A stretch of 8,950 bases of DNA from Lentimicrobium sp. Its GTDB lineage: Bacteria; Bacteroidota; Bacteroidia; Flavobacteriales; Flavobacteriaceae. Below the pieces are notes generated by a model. That model searched no databases. It saw nothing but the letters and a program-made list of their open reading frames with translations, and had not been told where the DNA came from. Location: contig JAEMQE010000288.1 in NCBI GenBank assembly GCA_022758945.1, positions 1 through 8,950 of the forward strand, in the 5' to 3' direction. How positions within the stretch are numbered: position 1 is the stretch's first letter; each line of letters starts with the position of its first letter. Shown here one piece after another: positions 6,113 through 8,950 of this stretch. Position numbers and translations under genes: made by a program.

Positions 6113-7750
6113 TTATTTCTTTGTGGCTAAATAATAAATTCTAAATAATCGATCGTTGTGTTTTTTAGATTCCTTCGGAATTCTATTTAAATCAACGGTC
6201 GTTATTTTTTTCAGATTGTAGTTCTCCAATTTCTTTTTCGAAAGAATACTGTCCGTTTTTGAAGCCAATATACCAAATTTATTTTCCAAAGGCAAGTTTA
6301 GTTCATTGGTTTTTTCATCTTGTAAAACAGGAATGCTATGTCCGTAATCCCAAACAATTTCTGGGGTAAAAGAACTCATTTCATACGTTTTGATGCCTAA
6401 TTCTTTTTCCTTTTCTTTTAATTCTTTTGCGCTGTGATAATCGGGATTGATTAGTACTGCTTTGGTTAGTGGTACACCAAAAAGAATAACTGCAACTTGT
6501 ACCCCAACAACAGCATAAAACACCTTCAAAAAGTCTTTTTTTCTAAGATTTTGGAATAGAATATATCCTAAAATAAATAATGAAAGGGTCAATCCAATAA
6601 GCCAGAATTCAAATCCTGCAAGGTCCTTTTTTATTATTATTATAAATAATCCAATAGGAATGGCTACGCAAATAAGTACAATTAATCCGAAGGCAAAATA
6701 GATTATTCTTTTTTCGAATTTTAGACTGATATTTTTAAAACTACGAATCAAATAATCAATATAAAATCCAGTATTTAAAGCCATCGGAATTAATACAGGC
6801 AATAAATATCTTGATTTTTTTTCAGGAATAATCGAAAGCAAAATTACGACTGCCAAAGTCCATATTAAAGTAAATTGATAGGCTTTCAAATTACTAACTC
6901 TGGTTTTTAAATACGGATAAAACAGAGCGATTAATGATGGAACTGTCCAAATTCCGCTTTGGGTAAAAAAGCTCCAATAATAATAAAACGGTCTGATGTT
7001 GTAACTTCCCCATCGGCTACTTTCTAGTTTGGTAACTCTCGAAACAGTTTCGGGATCGATATATCGAACATACAAAGGCCACGATAAACCAATACAAAAT
7101 CCGATTATTACAATCAAAAAGACATAAAATTTCTTTTGTTTTAAATCAAATTTATAAATGATGCCGTAAGCAATCAGGAAAGGTAATAATAAGCCATAAA
7201 CTGAAATAGGGCCTTTGCTCAGGAAGGATAATCCAAAAAATAATCCAGCCAAAATCGCGTATAGAAAGGTGTAGTTTTTGTCGTTTAGAAATTTCCACAA
7301 AAAGACAATGCAAACCATCATAAAACTGTGGGTGTACATATCCCATTGGTTGTCTCTTCCAGCAAAATAAATGTAAAAGGAAGTGATTAAAATGAGTCCG
7401 TTATGAAAATTTTGTTGTTGGGTTAAACCTAATTTTTGAGATAATTTATAGGTGCTGAAAACTAATAAAAGTGTGATAAAAACCACGGGCAATCGCAATC
7501 CAAAAATATTTTCGAATCCAAAAATAATTCCTGAAATTGCAGTCAACCAAGTGGGTAACGGCGGTTTTTCGTACCGTGGCAAATCATTGATGGTAGTCAA
7601 TATCCAGTTGTTATTAGTCACCATTTCTCGGGCGGTAATAAAGTTTCTGGCCTCCATAATGTTCACTTCAATAACACTTAAATGAGGAATAAGCATTAAG
7701 CAAGAAACTAATAAAAGCCACCAAATGTAATTAGGAGTTAATTTTGACAT
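6113..7750 (-). CDS. GT-C (GT39/ArnT-like) membrane glycosyltransferase
   Basis: Integral membrane enzyme of the PMT/ArnT type, expected to move a sugar from a polyprenyl-phosphate carrier to an acceptor on the periplasmic face. The 545 residues match the size of ArnT. About eleven to twelve hydrophobic segments lie in 8-430, and the soluble C-terminal domain is at about 431-545. Family landmarks are EAR (33-35) and NDLPRYEKPPLPTWL (55-69, E61-K62 matching the EK of ArnT) in the first periplasmic loop, D137 in WDMYT, FLSKGP (176-181), RPFYYYW (253-259) and KKSRYLLPVLIP (311-322). The first-loop DExR motif reads M32-E33-A34-R35 here, so the usual catalytic Asp is not at its normal place. It is the last gene of a minus-strand operon: its start overlaps the LAB_N gene by 20 bases, and a purine-rich AAGAAAAG lies before the ATG. 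Donor sugar and acceptor (lipid A, protein or other glycan) are unknown. Confidence 0.88.
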   Translation of the reverse strand: MSKLTPNYIWWLLLVSCLMLIPHLSVIEVNIMEARNFITAREMVTNNNWILTTINDLPRYEKPPLPTWLTAISGIIFGFENIFGLRLPVVFITLLLVFSTYKLSQKLGLTQQQNFHNGLILITSFYIYFAGRDNQWDMYTHSFMMVCIVFLWKFLNDKNYTFLYAILAGLFFGLSFLSKGPISVYGLLLPFLIAYGIIYKFDLKQKKFYVFLIVIIGFCIGLSWPLYVRYIDPETVSRVTKLESSRWGSYNIRPFYYYWSFFTQSGIWTVPSLIALFYPYLKTRVSNLKAYQFTLIWTLAVVILLSIIPEKKSRYLLPVLIPMALNTGFYIDYLIRSFKNISLKFEKRIIYFAFGLIVLICVAIPIGLFIIIIKKDLAGFEFWLIGLTLSLFILGYILFQNLRKKDFLKVFYAVVGVQVAVILFGVPLTKAVLINPDYHSAKELKEKEKELGIKTYEMSSFTPEIVWDYGHSIPVLQDEKTNELNLPLENKFGILASKTDSILSKKKLENYNLKKITTVDLNRIPKESKKHNDRLFRIYYLATKK

Positions 7751-8363
7751 CTTTTCTTATGATAATTATATTTCGGGAATAAACTACTAATCCCATTGCG
7801 TTTCCAACAAATAAAACGGGGTCTTTTCGAATTATGGCATAAATAAAAATTAATGTAGAGCCAATCAAACTAATGACCCAAAAACCCATTGGTAAAATAG
7901 AACTTTTGCGTTTTTCGGAATAAATCCATTGGTAAATAAATCGAAAGGTGAAAAGGATTTGTGAAAATATACCCAAAAACAATAGCCATTTCGGAATATT
8001 TTCGTTCTTGAATAAATTATCAACATCTATGACATTATTATTATATCCGTACCAAACTATAAATGCTGGAAAAATTAAGATGAACCAACGCAATAGTTTT
8101 GGGATTTTTGTCCAATCATTTTGCAATTGAATGTTGCGAATATAAATGTAGTAGGTTATTGATTGTCCAAGCATAATGGAAAAATCGTGCCTTAAATAAC
8201 CATAAACAAATAATAAAAATGAGGCTAACAAACTGATTTCCCAAAACAAGACTGGATTCAGTACTTTTTTGTTTTTTTCAGAGATAATCCATTGTAAAAT
8301 CATTCGGCTCGAAAATAATATCTGAGCCAGAAATCCTATCGAATATATTAGATATTGGTTCAT
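7731..8363 (-). CDS. Tandem LAB_N-domain membrane protein, possible lipid-linked sugar flippase
   Basis: A 210-residue membrane protein made of two copies of the LAB_N domain (named after the N-terminal extension of some lipid-A-disaccharide synthases). Residues 10-78 align without gaps to 131-199, with 31 of 69 positions identical. Shared blocks are QILF..R.I.QWI.SEK, P..FW.ISL..S.L.F.Y and the tail Y.RNI. Each copy gives three likely membrane segments, and a seventh (about 92-106) joins them, so the layout is 3+1+3 as in SWEET sugar transporters. The G.xxQ...R.....SEK....P..FW.IS pattern resembles a PQ-loop unit with Ala or Ser in place of Pro. There is no catalytic glycosyltransferase domain, so it is not LpxB. 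It lies between GT2 and GT-C genes, overlapping them by 1 base (shared TAATG) and 20 bases. I infer that it helps move or present the lipid-linked sugar; that activity is not shown by sequence. Confidence 0.85.
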   Translation of the reverse strand: MNQYLIYSIGFLAQILFSSRMILQWIISEKNKKVLNPVLFWEISLLASFLLFVYGYLRHDFSIMLGQSITYYIYIRNIQLQNDWTKIPKLLRWFILIFPAFIVWYGYNNNVIDVDNLFKNENIPKWLLFLGIFSQILFTFRFIYQWIYSEKRKSSILPMGFWVISLIGSTLIFIYAIIRKDPVLFVGNAMGLVVYSRNIIIIRKDVKINS

Positions 8364-8950
8364 TATCCCTGTTTTGCTACACGGTAATTAATGTACTTTT
8401 TCTTCATCCACAAATAGGCAAAACAATCTTGTAATGGTCCTAAAAGTCTGTTCCAGAGATTGAATTTCGATTCGCCAGCCACTCTTGGAAAGTGTCTTAC
8501 TGGGGTTTGCTTGATTTTGCCATTTTGCAATAAAATCATTGCTGGCAAAAATCGGTGTAAACCATTGAACATTGGGATTTTTTTTGCCATATCCGTACGG
8601 ATGATTTTCAACGGACAACCCGTATCGTCCATTCCGTCATCGGTAAAAGCTCTACGAATACCATTGGCAATGGTGGAAGACATATTTTTTACAAACGAAT
8701 CTTTTCTGTTCGAACGCACTCCAGTAACCAAGTCATATTCGGGAGTTAAGGCTATTAAAATATTGAAATCTTCGGGAGCTGTTTGCAAATCGGCATCGAT
8801 ATAACCCACCCAAGGCGTGTCGGCATAATCGAAACCCGCTTTAACAGCAGCACTCAAACCGCAGTTTTTTTCGAAAGAGATGAACGTAAATTCTTCATTG
8901 TCTGTGCAGATATTTTCGATTAAAGACTGACTATTGTCTTTGGAACCATC
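8363..8950 (-). CDS. Family 2 glycosyltransferase, polyprenyl-phosphate sugar transferase type (5' end outside window)
   Basis: The C-terminal 195 residues of a cytoplasmic GT2 enzyme of the DPM1/ArnC/GtrB group, which loads a sugar from a nucleotide donor onto polyprenyl phosphate. The frame is open to the window edge. The first visible residues, DGSKDNS, are the tail of the nucleotide-binding DDGS motif, so about 80-100 N-terminal residues are missing. Further landmarks are NCGLSAAVKAGF (29-40), the metal-binding YIDADLQ (50-56), GVRSNRKD, the DTGCPLK block, the GLHRFLPA block and VAGESKFNLWNRL. It ends in a short basic tail with no membrane segments, unlike ArnC or GtrB, which carry two. 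The TTG at 8857 is an internal leucine, not a start. Its stop overlaps the next start by one base (TAATG), which suggests translational coupling to the LAB_N gene. The sugar donor is not predictable. Confidence 0.93.
   Translation of the reverse strand, partial: DGSKDNSQSLIENICTDNEEFTFISFEKNCGLSAAVKAGFDYADTPWVGYIDADLQTAPEDFNILIALTPEYDLVTGVRSNRKDSFVKNMSSTIANGIRRAFTDDGMDDTGCPLKIIRTDMAKKIPMFNGLHRFLPAMILLQNGKIKQTPVRHFPRVAGESKFNLWNRLLGPLQDCFAYLWMKKKYINYRVAKQG

Noticed and set aside
7731..8363. Calling the LAB_N protein lipid-A-disaccharide synthase (LpxB)
   Set aside because: It contains only the small membrane domain, twice, and none of the LpxB catalytic region.
8855..8857. TTG codon that could be read as the start of the family 2 glycosyltransferase
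   Set aside because: The frame stays open upstream to the window edge and encodes the conserved DGS and NCG motifs, so the TTG is an internal leucine and the gene is cut off by the window.
1..8950. Mobile elements, CRISPR arrays, tRNA or rRNA genes, phage genes, restriction or toxin-antitoxin systems
   Set aside because: No transposase, integrase, regularly spaced repeats, cloverleaf or rRNA-like sequence was seen; base composition and codon use appear even across the window.

Overview
The window is AT-rich (by eye about one third G+C) and reads as chromosomal DNA of a Bacteroidota bacterium, most likely Flavobacterium or a close relative. The evidence is: start regions with few Shine-Dalgarno sequences; perfect matches to the Bacteroidota -7 promoter element TAnnTTTG before several genes; a dispersed hairpin repeat I recognise from Flavobacterium intergenic regions; and a gene set (MtaB, a DUF6929-like protein, PPK2, MATE, prohibitin, GT2/LAB_N/GT39) that is familiar from that group.

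Layout. From 149 to 1477 (+) is mtaB, a tRNA-modifying radical SAM enzyme. It is followed by a compact bidirectional terminator that it shares with a convergent gene at 1519-2346 (-), a propeller-like protein of unknown function. A divergent intergenic region (2347-2478) carries the hairpin repeat and separates that gene from ppk2 (2479-3354, +), a polyphosphate:nucleotide phosphotransferase. A strong rho-independent terminator (3376-3418) ends the ppk2 transcript. A promoter directly behind it serves a MATE efflux transporter (3451-4827, +) that starts with TTG. Next come a membrane-anchored SPFH/prohibitin protein (4909-5820, +) and, after a short heptamer-type repeat, a 76-residue acidic protein of unknown function (5882-6112, +).

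The right end is one minus-strand operon read leftwards from beyond the window edge: a family 2 glycosyltransferase (5' end cut off), a tandem LAB_N-domain membrane protein and an ArnT/PMT-like GT-C glycosyltransferase. Their reading frames overlap by 1 and 20 bases. I infer that the three make a membrane glycosylation pathway: GT2 charges a polyprenyl-phosphate carrier with a sugar on the cytoplasmic side, the LAB_N protein (seven likely membrane segments in a 3+1+3 arrangement with two copies of a PQ-loop-like unit) moves or helps present the lipid-linked sugar across the membrane, and the GT-C enzyme transfers the sugar to an acceptor on the periplasmic side. Acceptor and sugar cannot be read from the sequence. 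This cassette is the best candidate in the window for an incompletely described system.

The remaining genes look like ordinary housekeeping or stress-related functions. There is no sign of phage, insertion sequence, CRISPR, rRNA or tRNA genes. No gap between genes exceeds 150 bases.
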